A DNA stretch of 64,000 bases. Origin: Burkholderiales bacterium PBB1 (GTDB taxonomy: Bacteria > Pseudomonadota > Gammaproteobacteria > Burkholderiales > Burkholderiaceae_C). The position numbers and the translations under genes are program-made. Below the pieces are notes generated by a model. The model searched no databases and had not been told where the DNA came from. It was given only the letters and a program-made list of their open reading frames with translations. Positions 1 through 7,451 of the stretch are shown piece after piece. Numbering within the stretch: the first letter of the stretch is position 1; the number at the start of each line of letters is the position of its first letter. The stretch is taken from assembly GCA_002255905.1 (NCBI GenBank), contig NKIN01000001.1, positions 496,001 to 560,000 of the forward strand, in the 5' to 3' direction.

Positions 1-696
1 TTTGTGGAACTCGCCAAAGAAGAGGTGACAGGCTGAATGGATGACCATGTCGGTCGGCGCCAGCACGCGGAAGAACGACCATTCGCCCACCAGCGCCGTC
101 GACTGGGCAAACAAGTCCGCCGGGTCCGGGCGAATGCCCGAGGTGGGGGGCAGGATGGTGTGGTGCACGTCGAGCACGGTGCCCCGGTTCTTGTGCTCGA
201 GCGGCGGTATCTCGTGCATCCACTCGCGGTAGTAGCGCTCGTCGTAGGCCGTGGTCAGGGCAGGAAACCATCCCGCCCAGTGCAGGCGCTCTTCGACCTG
301 CGGCAGCGCTGCCTTGGGCACCATCAGGTCGATGTCGTTGAAGATGCGCCCCATGGCCGCTGGATGGGACATGGCCGCATACGCGGCTCCCTTGAGCAGC
401 AGCACTGGCACGCCCAGCGGCTGCAGTGCCTCTTGCAAGCCGCGCAACTCATGGCGCACGGCTGATGCATGCCGCGTCGCGATGGTGCTGGCCAGCCCGA
501 GGTGGCGCCGCGCCGCTTCGGGTGCCAGATCCAGGACCCCGCTGTCGCTGAGCCTGCTGTGCAACTGGGCCATCAACTCTGCAGCACGGCTTTGCCACAC
601 CAGGCGTTCCCAATCGGTCTTGACGAAACCCCGGACACTCTCCGGGTGGCCAAGCGTGGCACTCAGCAGCGTCGGCTTGTCAGGCGCGCGCGTCAT
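1..696 (-). CDS. Nucleotidyltransferase family protein (NTP_transf_5-like), 3' end cut by window edge
   Basis: The reading frame is open from the ATG at 696 to the left edge, giving 232 codons without a stop, so the gene continues outside the window. The start overlaps the stop of the upstream kinase gene (ATGA), which fixes the start and implies translational coupling. Seen directly: an LLLKGAAYA stretch near residue 100 followed by GRIFNDIDLMV near residue 117. Its D-x-D pair (D121, D123) is the metal-binding signature of the uncharacterised nucleotidyltransferase family PF14907. Members occur beside HprK-related kinases and PqqD-like proteins, both in HPr-rel-A loci and in some lasso-peptide clusters. 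The acceptor and nucleotide are unknown. Modification of a peptide or protein is inference from the neighbours. Confidence 0.8.
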   Translation of the reverse strand, partial: MTRAPDKPTLLSATLGHPESVRGFVKTDWERLVWQSRAAELMAQLHSRLSDSGVLDLAPEAARRHLGLASTIATRHASAVRHELRGLQEALQPLGVPVLLLKGAAYAAMSHPAAMGRIFNDIDLMVPKAALPQVEERLHWAGWFPALTTAYDERYYREWMHEIPPLEHKNRGTVLDVHHTILPPTSGIRPDPADLFAQSTALVGEWSFFRVLAPTDMVIHSACHLFFGEFHK

Positions 697-1610
697 TCGA
701 TCTCGCGCCACAGGCGATCGATCTCGGGTATGACCTGGTCGAAGGACGCATAGCTGATGCGGTGCGCGTGCACGCCTTCGACAAAACGGCATAGTGCATC
801 GAAGCCCTCACCGGCCAACACCGATGCGTTGAAGGCGTGCCGGGTGAGTTCGAGCAGGGCGTGGGCGCGGCCCTCAGCGCGGCTGTCCAGTGCGGCGCCG
901 GCCTCGTAACGCGGGAAGACCAGCATCGCCGGCCGGGCGCGCTGATCCATTGCCAGAACACTTGCACGCGGAGGCCGCATGTGGGCGACCGAGCCCTTGG
1001 CCGTGTCGCGGCAGACCTCGCTGAGCACGATGTCGGGTCCGAGGCCGCGCACCACGTCGATCGATGCGTTCTTCAAGCTGATGGGCCGCGCGATCGGGTG
1101 CACGGTCCCGTCGGCGAGCGACACCAGGGTCAGCTCATCCGACAGCAGGCGCCAGCCCCGATGCACAAGGGCCGCACACAGTGTGCTCTTGCCCGATCCT
1201 GGGTCGGCGGCCAGGACCAGGGCGCGCCCTCCGCGCTCGACCACGGCCGCGTGCAGCACCAGGCAGTCGTGGGCGTGCGACGAAATGACCCAGTTGAGGC
1301 CCCATTCGAGCATCGGCACGGCCTGGGCCAGCGGCAGGGGCTTGAAAGGGATGCGCCCGTCGCACAGCAACAGCGCCTGCGGTCGCAGATGGCGGCGCAT
1401 GGCGTTGGGTGCACGCACTGTGACCTCGAAGTCGACATAGGTGTCGGCTGGGTCTAGCACGGCGAAGTCGCGGTAGAGCTGGGTGATGCCAGCGGCGATC
1501 TGGGGCAGCCCAGACCGCAGACGGACATTGAAACTGCCGCAGCGCATCAAAAGCCCGGGGTCGTCGAGACGGGCATGCAGGGCGGCCGGGGCGAGATCTG
1601 CGACCCTCAA
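693..1610 (-). CDS. HprK-related kinase A (HPr-rel-A system)
   Basis: A 305-residue protein related to the C-terminal kinase domain of HPr(Ser) kinase/phosphorylase. A P-loop, DPGSGKST, lies at residues 136-143 and is preceded by an LVLHAAVV stretch typical of the family. I chose the TTG at 1610 because it overlaps the stop of the preceding PqqD-like gene (TTGA). The open frame extends upstream to 1745, but that part lies inside the PqqD gene. HprK-type kinases phosphorylate serine in proteins. In lasso-peptide clusters such as paeninodin a relative phosphorylates the precursor peptide. No HPr (PtsH) gene is visible here, so sugar-PTS control is unlikely. A substrate in the same cluster is plausible but inferred. 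Confidence 0.82.
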   Translation of the reverse strand: MRVADLAPAALHARLDDPGLLMRCGSFNVRLRSGLPQIAAGITQLYRDFAVLDPADTYVDFEVTVRAPNAMRRHLRPQALLLCDGRIPFKPLPLAQAVPMLEWGLNWVISSHAHDCLVLHAAVVERGGRALVLAADPGSGKSTLCAALVHRGWRLLSDELTLVSLADGTVHPIARPISLKNASIDVVRGLGPDIVLSEVCRDTAKGSVAHMRPPRASVLAMDQRARPAMLVFPRYEAGAALDSRAEGRAHALLELTRHAFNASVLAGEGFDALCRFVEGVHAHRISYASFDQVIPEIDRLWREIE

Positions 1611-1861
1611 GTGATGGGATCTAGGATCTTGAGATCCACCAGGCTCTGCCACTCGGACGCTGTGATGGCCGGGGTTTGATGCAACGAGCCTTGGGACGCG
1701 GCTGTCGGTGCCGCAGCGTCGAACCCGACCAGTGCCTGAAACCAAGCCGTGTCCAGCAAATGCGTCTCGCAGGTTTCAGGCACGTAGACCACGAGTCCGT
1801 CGTCGAAAGCCCGCCATTGCACGCCGGCTTTGATACGCAGACCGTGTAATGGCAGAACCAT
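1607..1861 (-). CDS. HPr-rel-A system PqqD-family peptide chaperone
   Basis: An 84-residue acidic protein with the size and pattern of the PqqD fold: an aromatic and hydrophobic strand pair (residues 17-27, DDGLVVYVPET), then a LLDTAWFQALV helix, and a C-terminal helix ending LKILDPIT. PqqD-like domains act as RiPP recognition elements that hold a leader peptide for a modifying enzyme. It overlaps the kinase gene by four bases and starts 12 bases after the stop of the small secreted protein gene. The order secreted protein, PqqD-like, kinase, nucleotidyltransferase matches a precursor-plus-modification arrangement. The family assignment rests on size, pattern and context rather than a long signature motif. 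Confidence 0.72.
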   Translation of the reverse strand: MVLPLHGLRIKAGVQWRAFDDGLVVYVPETCETHLLDTAWFQALVGFDAAAPTAASQGSLHQTPAITASEWQSLVDLKILDPIT

Positions 1862-1873
1862 GCAGGCCGTCCG

Positions 1874-2527
1874 TCAGTGCTCGGGGCTGCCGTTGCACCA
1901 GAGGTCGGTGGTCCTCGAGTAGATGTCGACCTTTTGCACGAACTCTGTGAAAGCGGCCTTCTTGCCATTGGCGGAAGTCGCCATCGTGGCTTTGTCGCAA
2001 GCCGCCTGGAATGCAGCGATGACTGCCGCTGCAGACTGTAGGCCAAGCACCGGATAGCGCGCGCCGTAGTACTGCGCGTTCAGCAAGGCTGCCACAGCAT
2101 GCATGCCCGTGTTGTTGTTCGCCCCGAACTGGTTCGGGTTACTTGTATTCGGCCCGACGTCTGCCAGTTTGACGTTGTTGCCGGTGTAAAACGCTCGTCC
2201 GAAGACGGTATTGAACTTCTTCGTCCGCGAGAAGTTCACATTCAGCGTTGGCGACGAGGTCCACAGCGCCGTACCGTTGTTGTTCCACCAGAACCCAGGG
2301 CTGCAGCCGCAGGGATTGGCTGTGCCGGCGCGGGACAGATTGCCCGAAGCAAGTTCGGATCCGGTGCACGAGCCCCAGCCCGCCACCGCAGAGCGGCTGG
2401 CCACGGACAGGACCGCGGCGGTGCCGCCTGCCCCGAGTTTGCCCAGGCGCCGCCGCCCTTCGTTCACGCCCTTGGACCTCGACGGCACAGGGACGTTTTC
2501 GGGCGTGGATTCGATGTCTTCGCTCAT
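1874..2527 (-). CDS. Secreted protein of unknown function with an SPGFW-N-N motif, first gene of the HPr-rel-A set
   Basis: A 217-residue protein starting at the ATG at 2527, which has a GAGG seven bases upstream; an in-frame TTG six bases earlier is less likely. The N-terminus carries an RRRLGKLGAGG stretch followed by an alanine-rich hydrophobic segment ending ASRSAVAGW, consistent with a Tat-like or Sec signal peptide. The mature part contains two closely spaced cysteines (PCGCSPGFW) followed by several asparagines, a pattern known from bacterial secreted proteins carrying C-x-PGFWKNH-like motifs. It ends in NGSPEH. It heads the HPr-rel-A gene set and is the obvious candidate substrate, but no function is known and that role is inference. 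Confidence 0.65.
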   Translation of the reverse strand: MSEDIESTPENVPVPSRSKGVNEGRRRLGKLGAGGTAAVLSVASRSAVAGWGSCTGSELASGNLSRAGTANPCGCSPGFWWNNNGTALWTSSPTLNVNFSRTKKFNTVFGRAFYTGNNVKLADVGPNTSNPNQFGANNNTGMHAVAALLNAQYYGARYPVLGLQSAAAVIAAFQAACDKATMATSANGKKAAFTEFVQKVDIYSRTTDLWCNGSPEH

Positions 2528-2585
2528 GGTCAAACCTCAATCAACTTAGTTGGATCGTCGCCGCAGATTCAAGCCGCGAAGATTA

Positions 2586-3977
2586 TCACTGGCCTTCTCG
2601 GAATATCACCACACTCACCGTCTCGATTAAAACCAGCACATCCAGCAGCAGGGAGTTATTTTTGACGTAGTAAAGGTCAAATTGATGCTTTTTCTTGGCA
2701 TCGTCGAGCGAGTCACCATAGTGGTAGCGAACTTGCGCCCATCCCGTGATGCCAGGCTTAACCGAATGGCGCAATTCATAGAACGGGATCTCTGCCTTCA
2801 AGCGGTCCACGAACGCAGGGCGTTCAGGGCGTGGTCCAACCAAGCTCATCTCGCCAAACAACACGCTGAACAGTTGCGGCAGTTCGTCAATGCGCGTCTT
2901 GCGCATGAATGAGCCGATCCGGGTCACGCGAGGGTCGTTCTTTGTGGCCCAGCGTGCGACACCGTCTCTCTCGGCGTCAGCGCGCATACTACGAAACTTC
3001 ATGCACATGAAAACGCGCCCGCCCAGACCGACGCGTGCCTGGCGGTAAATGATGGGCCCGGAACTGTCCAGCCAGATCGCAAGGGCAGCCAGTGCCATGA
3101 TGGGTGCTGTGAGCACCAGCAACAGGCTGGAACTGACGATGTCGAAGGCTCGCTTCATCACCCGTCGCATCTGGCCTTGCACGAAACCGTCGCCGTAGAC
3201 CAGCCAACTGCCTTTCAAGCTGTCGATACGAACTTCACGTTTCGTTTTTTCGCTGAAGCCAGCGAGGTTGAGCACTGATACACCGCGAATCCGACACTCC
3301 AACAGTTGATCCATCGGAATGGTGCCGCCTCGTTGCTCTCGCACCGCAATCACGATCTCTTTGACGGAGTATCGAGATACTAGGTCAATGAGAGACGACT
3401 TGTTGGAAAATACAGGGATGCCGTTCTTTTTTTCCTCAGGATTTTCTGAAGTAGCGAAAAATCCGATCACATTGCGGGCTGTACGCCCTGGCAGCTGCAG
3501 TTCATTGGCAATGGATTCGGCCTCGTCCCCTGTGCCGACGATCAATACCGACGGCAAAGTGGTCACTCGCTGCATAACGTAAAAACATGCCCGAGAAAGG
3601 ACCAATCCCAGTGCCAGATAAGAAATGGCGGCTGGAATCAATTGCTCGATGTACCCGCGATCTGCGACAAACCGCAATACCAGGCTGGTAACGTAGCCGC
3701 CAACACAAATGGCGCCTGCTGTGCGCAATGCCTTGGCACCAAGCGAAATGGTTTTTGGACGGTACAGTCCGACCAAGGCGTACATCAGTGCCATCACAAG
3801 CGCAAAGAAAATTGCGCCAAACAGAACAAGTGGCCGCTCCGGGACGGCATCAGGAATGGTCATGTACCGGCTGGTCAGGGTCGATGCCGCCAGCAACATC
3901 GCTACAAAACACAATGACAGGTCAACCACCATGCCGGCTGGGGCACTGGGCAATACGTCGTGTCTGTACACCCTCAT
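2586..3977 (-). CDS. epsB: XrtA/PEP-CTERM-associated priming sugar-phosphate transferase
   Basis: A 463-residue polyisoprenyl-phosphate hexose-1-phosphate transferase that starts repeat-unit synthesis by loading a sugar phosphate onto undecaprenyl phosphate in the inner membrane. It has several N-terminal membrane spans, a central nucleotide-binding-like domain (LIVGTGDEAES), a fifth span, and a bacterial sugar transferase domain from about residue 275. That domain shows KRAFDI, a basic KFRSM segment, LVGPRPERP and KPGITGWAQV. The N-terminus MRVYRHD fits the family consensus and has GAGAGG nine bases upstream, so I preferred the ATG at 3977. An alternative ATG at 4016, also with an AGAGGA site, would add 13 residues. 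It is divergent from prsK. Confidence 0.9.
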   Translation of the reverse strand: MRVYRHDVLPSAPAGMVVDLSLCFVAMLLAASTLTSRYMTIPDAVPERPLVLFGAIFFALVMALMYALVGLYRPKTISLGAKALRTAGAICVGGYVTSLVLRFVADRGYIEQLIPAAISYLALGLVLSRACFYVMQRVTTLPSVLIVGTGDEAESIANELQLPGRTARNVIGFFATSENPEEKKNGIPVFSNKSSLIDLVSRYSVKEIVIAVREQRGGTIPMDQLLECRIRGVSVLNLAGFSEKTKREVRIDSLKGSWLVYGDGFVQGQMRRVMKRAFDIVSSSLLLVLTAPIMALAALAIWLDSSGPIIYRQARVGLGGRVFMCMKFRSMRADAERDGVARWATKNDPRVTRIGSFMRKTRIDELPQLFSVLFGEMSLVGPRPERPAFVDRLKAEIPFYELRHSVKPGITGWAQVRYHYGDSLDDAKKKHQFDLYYVKNNSLLLDVLVLIETVSVVIFREGQ

Positions 3978-4361
3978 GGTGGGCTGCCTCTCATTGATCA
4001 GACTGGGGTGGGACATGGTGAGTCCTCTTTGTGCGCGACCCATCGCCTGTGCAGCGAAGATCAACCGTCCGAGCAATTATTGTTGGGCGTTCCTCCTGCG
4101 GCATCCCCTGACTAGGGGGGCTGCTGCGACCTTTCGCACGCGGGTTCAGGTTTTGCTGCTCCGACACGCTTGCCTGCGGTAGTCGATGCCGCAAATATCG
4201 TGGAACGCAGCTTCCGCGTTACGTGAAAAGTCGCACGGCTACGTCTTGGATGCCCCGATGACACTCACGTATGACGTCCCTGCGGTGCCCATTGGATGAT
4301 TTCGTTGCTGATAGCCTTGACTGCCCTCAGGCCTGCGTTTGCGGCCATGAACGCTAGCTGA
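3978..4361. promoter_or_regulatory. Divergent intergenic region between epsB and prsK
   Basis: About 380 bases without a convincing gene, separating the divergent epsB and prsK genes, so it should hold promoters for both. The clearest structure is an inverted repeat at 4105-4118. I could not identify a sigma-54 element (TGGCAC with TTGC spacing) or a strong -35/-10 pair with confidence. Open frames in this stretch are short and lack plausible ribosome binding sites. Confidence 0.5.
4105..4118. repeat. Inverted repeat CCCCT-GACT-AGGGG, possible operator
   Basis: Two perfect five-base arms separated by four bases, inside the divergent epsB/prsK region and about 250 bases upstream of prsK. The size suits a dimeric regulator site. 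No regulator can be named from the sequence. Confidence 0.4.
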
Positions 4362-6473
4362 ATGAGCCCTCACGACAACACCTTCATGGCCTGGGGCTTC
4401 GGCCTCGTCGGCATGGCCTATCTGGCGTTCGCACTGACTCTGCTTCGAATCGGAGCAGGCCGTGTTGCCGCCAGCCGTGCGGGCAAGGCGCTCTTTGGTG
4501 CCGTCTGTTTGAGTTCTCTGTGGGGATGGTTGACCCTGGCGAGTGTGTTGCGGGACTCCGAATTGATCGGGTTCCTCGCATCCATGGTCGACGCTGGCCG
4601 CTACGGCTTGTGGTTGATATTTCTGCTGCTGCTTCGACCGCAGAAAGCACCGAGCGCAGAGCAAGGCATGACATCGCTGAGCAAGGCGGCGCTGTGCCTG
4701 GTGACCGTGGTTCTCGCTGGGCAGGTGCTGCGCTACGTCGCCCCTGAGGATTCGTTCCTGCAACTTCGCGGGCTGCCGATGATGTCGATGTCGCTGTCGA
4801 TTCTTGGCCTCGTGCTGATCGAGCAGGTGTTCAGGAATGTGGATCCTGACTCGCGCTGGAGCGTCAAGCCTGTCAGCGCGGCGCTGGCGGGCTCGTTCGC
4901 GTTCGATCTGTACATGTATTCGCAGGCGGTCATCTTCGGAACTGTCGACGCGGACGCGCAAAGCATCAGAGGTGCCGTTCATGCGCTGATGGCGCCGCTG
5001 CTGTTTGTTTCTACCTCACGGCTGGGCATCGACTGGACGTCGAGGCTGCGCGTGTCTCGCACCGCTGCGTTTCATTCCGCCACCTTGTTGATCTGTGGGC
5101 TTTATCTGCTATTCATTTCTGCGATTGGTTATTACGTCAAATATTTTGGTGGTGATTGGGGGCGGGCGCTGCAAATATGCATTGTTTTTGCGTCGCTGAT
5201 ACTTTTGCTGCTTATTGCAGTATCTGGTTCTGCCCGAGCAAAACTAAAAATATTGGTCAGCAAGAATTTCTTTAGATATCGTTACGATTATCGAGATGAA
5301 TGGTTGAAATTCACTGAGGCACTTTGCGCGCAGGCAACGCCTCAGGAAATGGGGCAGCAGGTCATCCGAGGGTTGGCAGAATTGGTTGAAAGCCCTGGCG
5401 GCGGCTTGTGGATGAAACGCCCGGAGGCCAGCGGCTTTCGGCAGACGGTGCGCTTGAACATGGACGCTGCGCCGGTCACCGAAGAGGAAGACTCCGCGCT
5501 GTGCAGCCTGCTCGAGCGGGAAAAGGCGGTCGTCAACCTGGAGGAGTACCGCTCGTTCCCGGGTCGCTACGGGTCCATCGCACTGCCGTCATGGTTGCAG
5601 GCGATGCCGCAGTCGTGGCTGATCGTTCCGCTGATCGTTAGTGACAAGCTGATTGGATTCGTCATTCTGTTGCGGTCGCGGACGCCCCTGGATGCAAACT
5701 GGGAGGTTCACGACCTGCTCAAGACAGCAAGCCGCCAGGCGGCTAGCTTTCTCGCGCAGATGGTGGCCACCGAGTCGTTGTTGGAAGTGCGCAAGTTCGA
5801 TGCGTTCAATCGCATGTCAGCGTTTGTGGTGCACGACCTCAAGAACATCGTGACGCAGCTGTCGCTGATGATGAAGAACGCCAAGCGGCTGCATGCCAAC
5901 CCCGAGTTTCAGCAAGACATGCTGGATACGGTGGAAAACTCCTTGGAGAAGATGCGGCAATTGATGGCGCAGCTGCGTGAGGGCACCACGCCCGCCGGCA
6001 CCCCCTTCGGTGTCGATCTGGCTGCGGTGGTGCGCCGGATAGAAGCCCACACCATCAGTCGCGGCAGACGCCTTGAGCTCAGATTGCTACAGCCTGCCAT
6101 GGCGCGGGGACATGAGGAACGCATCGAGCGTGTCATCGGACACCTGGTGCTCAACGCGGTCGAGGCGACGGACCCGCAGGGCCAGGTGTGGGTCGAGCTC
6201 GACACCCAGGGCGACCGCGCTCGCATCGTCGTGGGTGATACCGGGCACGGCATGTCCGCCGAATTCGTCCGTGATCGCTTGTTCAAGCCTTTCCAGTCGA
6301 CGAAGTCGACAGGAATGGGTATCGGTGCCTATGAAAGCTCGCAATACATTCACGAGTTAGGCGGCAAGATCTCGGTGACAAGCGAGCTGCAGCGAGGCAC
6401 GCAAGTAACGGTTTTGATCCCGCTTTTCCACGCCTCAGTGGAGTCTGACCTCGACATGCTCAAGTCCCAGTGA
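4362..6473 (+). CDS. prsK: XrtA/PEP-CTERM system sensor histidine kinase PrsK
   Basis: A 703-residue membrane sensor kinase. The N-terminal half has roughly eight hydrophobic spans, followed by a GAF-like cytoplasmic domain (about residues 320-470). Then come the H-box VVHDLKN (phospho-acceptor H491), the N-box LNAVEA (N598), GDTGHGMS (D626) and TGMGIGAYE, which together form a HATPase domain. This matches the PEP-CTERM system kinase family in architecture and length. The ATG at 4362 has no clear ribosome binding site, and an ATG at 4386 is possible. PrsK normally signals to PrsR, a sigma-54-dependent regulator encoded next to it, but here the next gene is the export lipoprotein gene. The partner must lie elsewhere or be absent. 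Confidence 0.88.
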   Translation: MSPHDNTFMAWGFGLVGMAYLAFALTLLRIGAGRVAASRAGKALFGAVCLSSLWGWLTLASVLRDSELIGFLASMVDAGRYGLWLIFLLLLRPQKAPSAEQGMTSLSKAALCLVTVVLAGQVLRYVAPEDSFLQLRGLPMMSMSLSILGLVLIEQVFRNVDPDSRWSVKPVSAALAGSFAFDLYMYSQAVIFGTVDADAQSIRGAVHALMAPLLFVSTSRLGIDWTSRLRVSRTAAFHSATLLICGLYLLFISAIGYYVKYFGGDWGRALQICIVFASLILLLLIAVSGSARAKLKILVSKNFFRYRYDYRDEWLKFTEALCAQATPQEMGQQVIRGLAELVESPGGGLWMKRPEASGFRQTVRLNMDAAPVTEEEDSALCSLLEREKAVVNLEEYRSFPGRYGSIALPSWLQAMPQSWLIVPLIVSDKLIGFVILLRSRTPLDANWEVHDLLKTASRQAASFLAQMVATESLLEVRKFDAFNRMSAFVVHDLKNIVTQLSLMMKNAKRLHANPEFQQDMLDTVENSLEKMRQLMAQLREGTTPAGTPFGVDLAAVVRRIEAHTISRGRRLELRLLQPAMARGHEERIERVIGHLVLNAVEATDPQGQVWVELDTQGDRARIVVGDTGHGMSAEFVRDRLFKPFQSTKSTGMGIGAYESSQYIHELGGKISVTSELQRGTQVTVLIPLFHASVESDLDMLKSQ

Positions 6474-6617
6474 GGAGGGGCCCAGCTGCGTGCAGCGATC
6501 TGCACTGCACTGCCCAAAATTCACGTTAGCCGCGGTGTTTTGGCCACGTTCTTCAGTGCGAACGTCGTTGCACCCGCTTTCACCATGCCATCATCGTCAC
6601 TTGAAGGTAGAGAGCAG

Positions 6618-6635
6618 TTTTTCGTTACCGAAAAA
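6618..6635. repeat. Inverted repeat TTTTTCG-TTAC-CGAAAAA upstream of the XrtA operon
   Basis: Perfect seven-base arms around a four-base centre, 75-92 bases before the export-lipoprotein start. The T/A-rich arms could mark an operator or a weak bidirectional terminator after prsK. Its role is not determined by sequence. Confidence 0.4.
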
Positions 6636-6656
6636 TAACAATCGTGTGCGAATTCC

Positions 6657-6669
6657 GGGGTAGCACCCC
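6657..6669. repeat. Inverted repeat GGGGT-AGC-ACCCC upstream of the XrtA operon
   Basis: Perfect five-base arms with a three-base centre, ending 40 bases before the start codon at 6710. The position suits an operator or the base of a leader hairpin. It resembles in style, but not in sequence, the C/G-armed repeat at 4105-4118. Confidence 0.35.
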
Positions 6670-6709
6670 ATCGCCCAACCGAGTCAATCTGAAAGAAGGG
6701 GAAGGAACC

Positions 6710-7342
6710 ATGAGTATGTTCACGACGCTCAAGGGGCGCGTAATCCAACGCGCGCTGATCTTGGTGGGCGCGCTGGTCCTGTCCGCATGCGGCCTTCTCC
6801 CCGGCGGCAACCTTCCTCTGGCTCCCGCAAACGCGTCGACTCAGGACTACAGCTACATCATCGGGCCCGGCGATAACCTCAACATCATCGTCTGGCGCAA
6901 CCCGGAGTTGTCGATGTCGGTTCCCGTGCGTCCTGACGGCAAGTTTTCCACACCTCTGATCGATGAACTGGTTGCTCAGGGTAAGAACCCGGTGGAGATC
7001 GCGCGGGACATTGAAAAGCTGCTTGGCAAGTACGTCAGAGATCCGGTGGTGACGGTGATCGTCACGGGGTTTGTCGGCCCGTATGACCAGCAGATCCGGG
7101 TCGTCGGCGAAGCCGCGAAGCCTCAGGTGCTGGCCTACAAGCAAAAAATGACCGCGCTTGACGTGATGATCGCCGTCGGGGGGCTCACTGATTTCGCTGC
7201 TGGCAATGACGCCACGATCTTGCGCGATGGCAACAAGCAGTACACGGTCCGACTGAAAGACTTGGTCAAGCGCGGCGACATCTCCGCTAATGTCGAGATG
7301 AAACCTGGCGATATCTTGATCATCCCGCAGAGCTTCTTCTAA
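6710..7342 (+). CDS. XrtA/PEP-CTERM system exopolysaccharide export lipoprotein (Wza-like)
   Basis: A 210-residue outer-membrane export protein. The ATG at 6710 has a strong AAGGGGAAGGA site; an upstream ATG in the same frame lacks one. A lipoprotein signal ends in the lipobox LSAC with Cys27. The polysaccharide biosynthesis/export domain follows (YIIGPGDNLNIIVW, then VPVRPDGKFSTPLI), and a SLBB-like segment (IRVVGEAAKPQVL) leads to the C-terminus DILIIPQSFF. It is shorter than Escherichia coli Wza and has no long C-terminal helix, as expected for this family. It opens the long plus-strand operon and should form the export channel with the chain-length protein and the downstream beta-barrel protein. 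Confidence 0.93.
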   Translation: MSMFTTLKGRVIQRALILVGALVLSACGLLPGGNLPLAPANASTQDYSYIIGPGDNLNIIVWRNPELSMSVPVRPDGKFSTPLIDELVAQGKNPVEIARDIEKLLGKYVRDPVVTVIVTGFVGPYDQQIRVVGEAAKPQVLAYKQKMTALDVMIAVGGLTDFAAGNDATILRDGNKQYTVRLKDLVKRGDISANVEMKPGDILIIPQSFF

Positions 7343-7451
7343 GGCGCTGATTCGCCAACCCTGACGGGCGCCGGACTTCGTCCAGTCTGGTGCTTACGTT
7401 TCAGACGCTGCTCCGATTAGCCGACCCTACATCCAGCCACGACCCACGCCC

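Noticed and set aside
4194-4982. Minus-strand open frame across the prsK start.
   Set aside because: It conflicts with the prsK coding region and has no domain; the region before prsK looks like a promoter zone.
6474-6709. A possible small gene or sigma-54 promoter between prsK and the export lipoprotein.
   Set aside because: No open frame has a ribosome binding site, and no TGGCAC-N5-TTGC element was found on reading.
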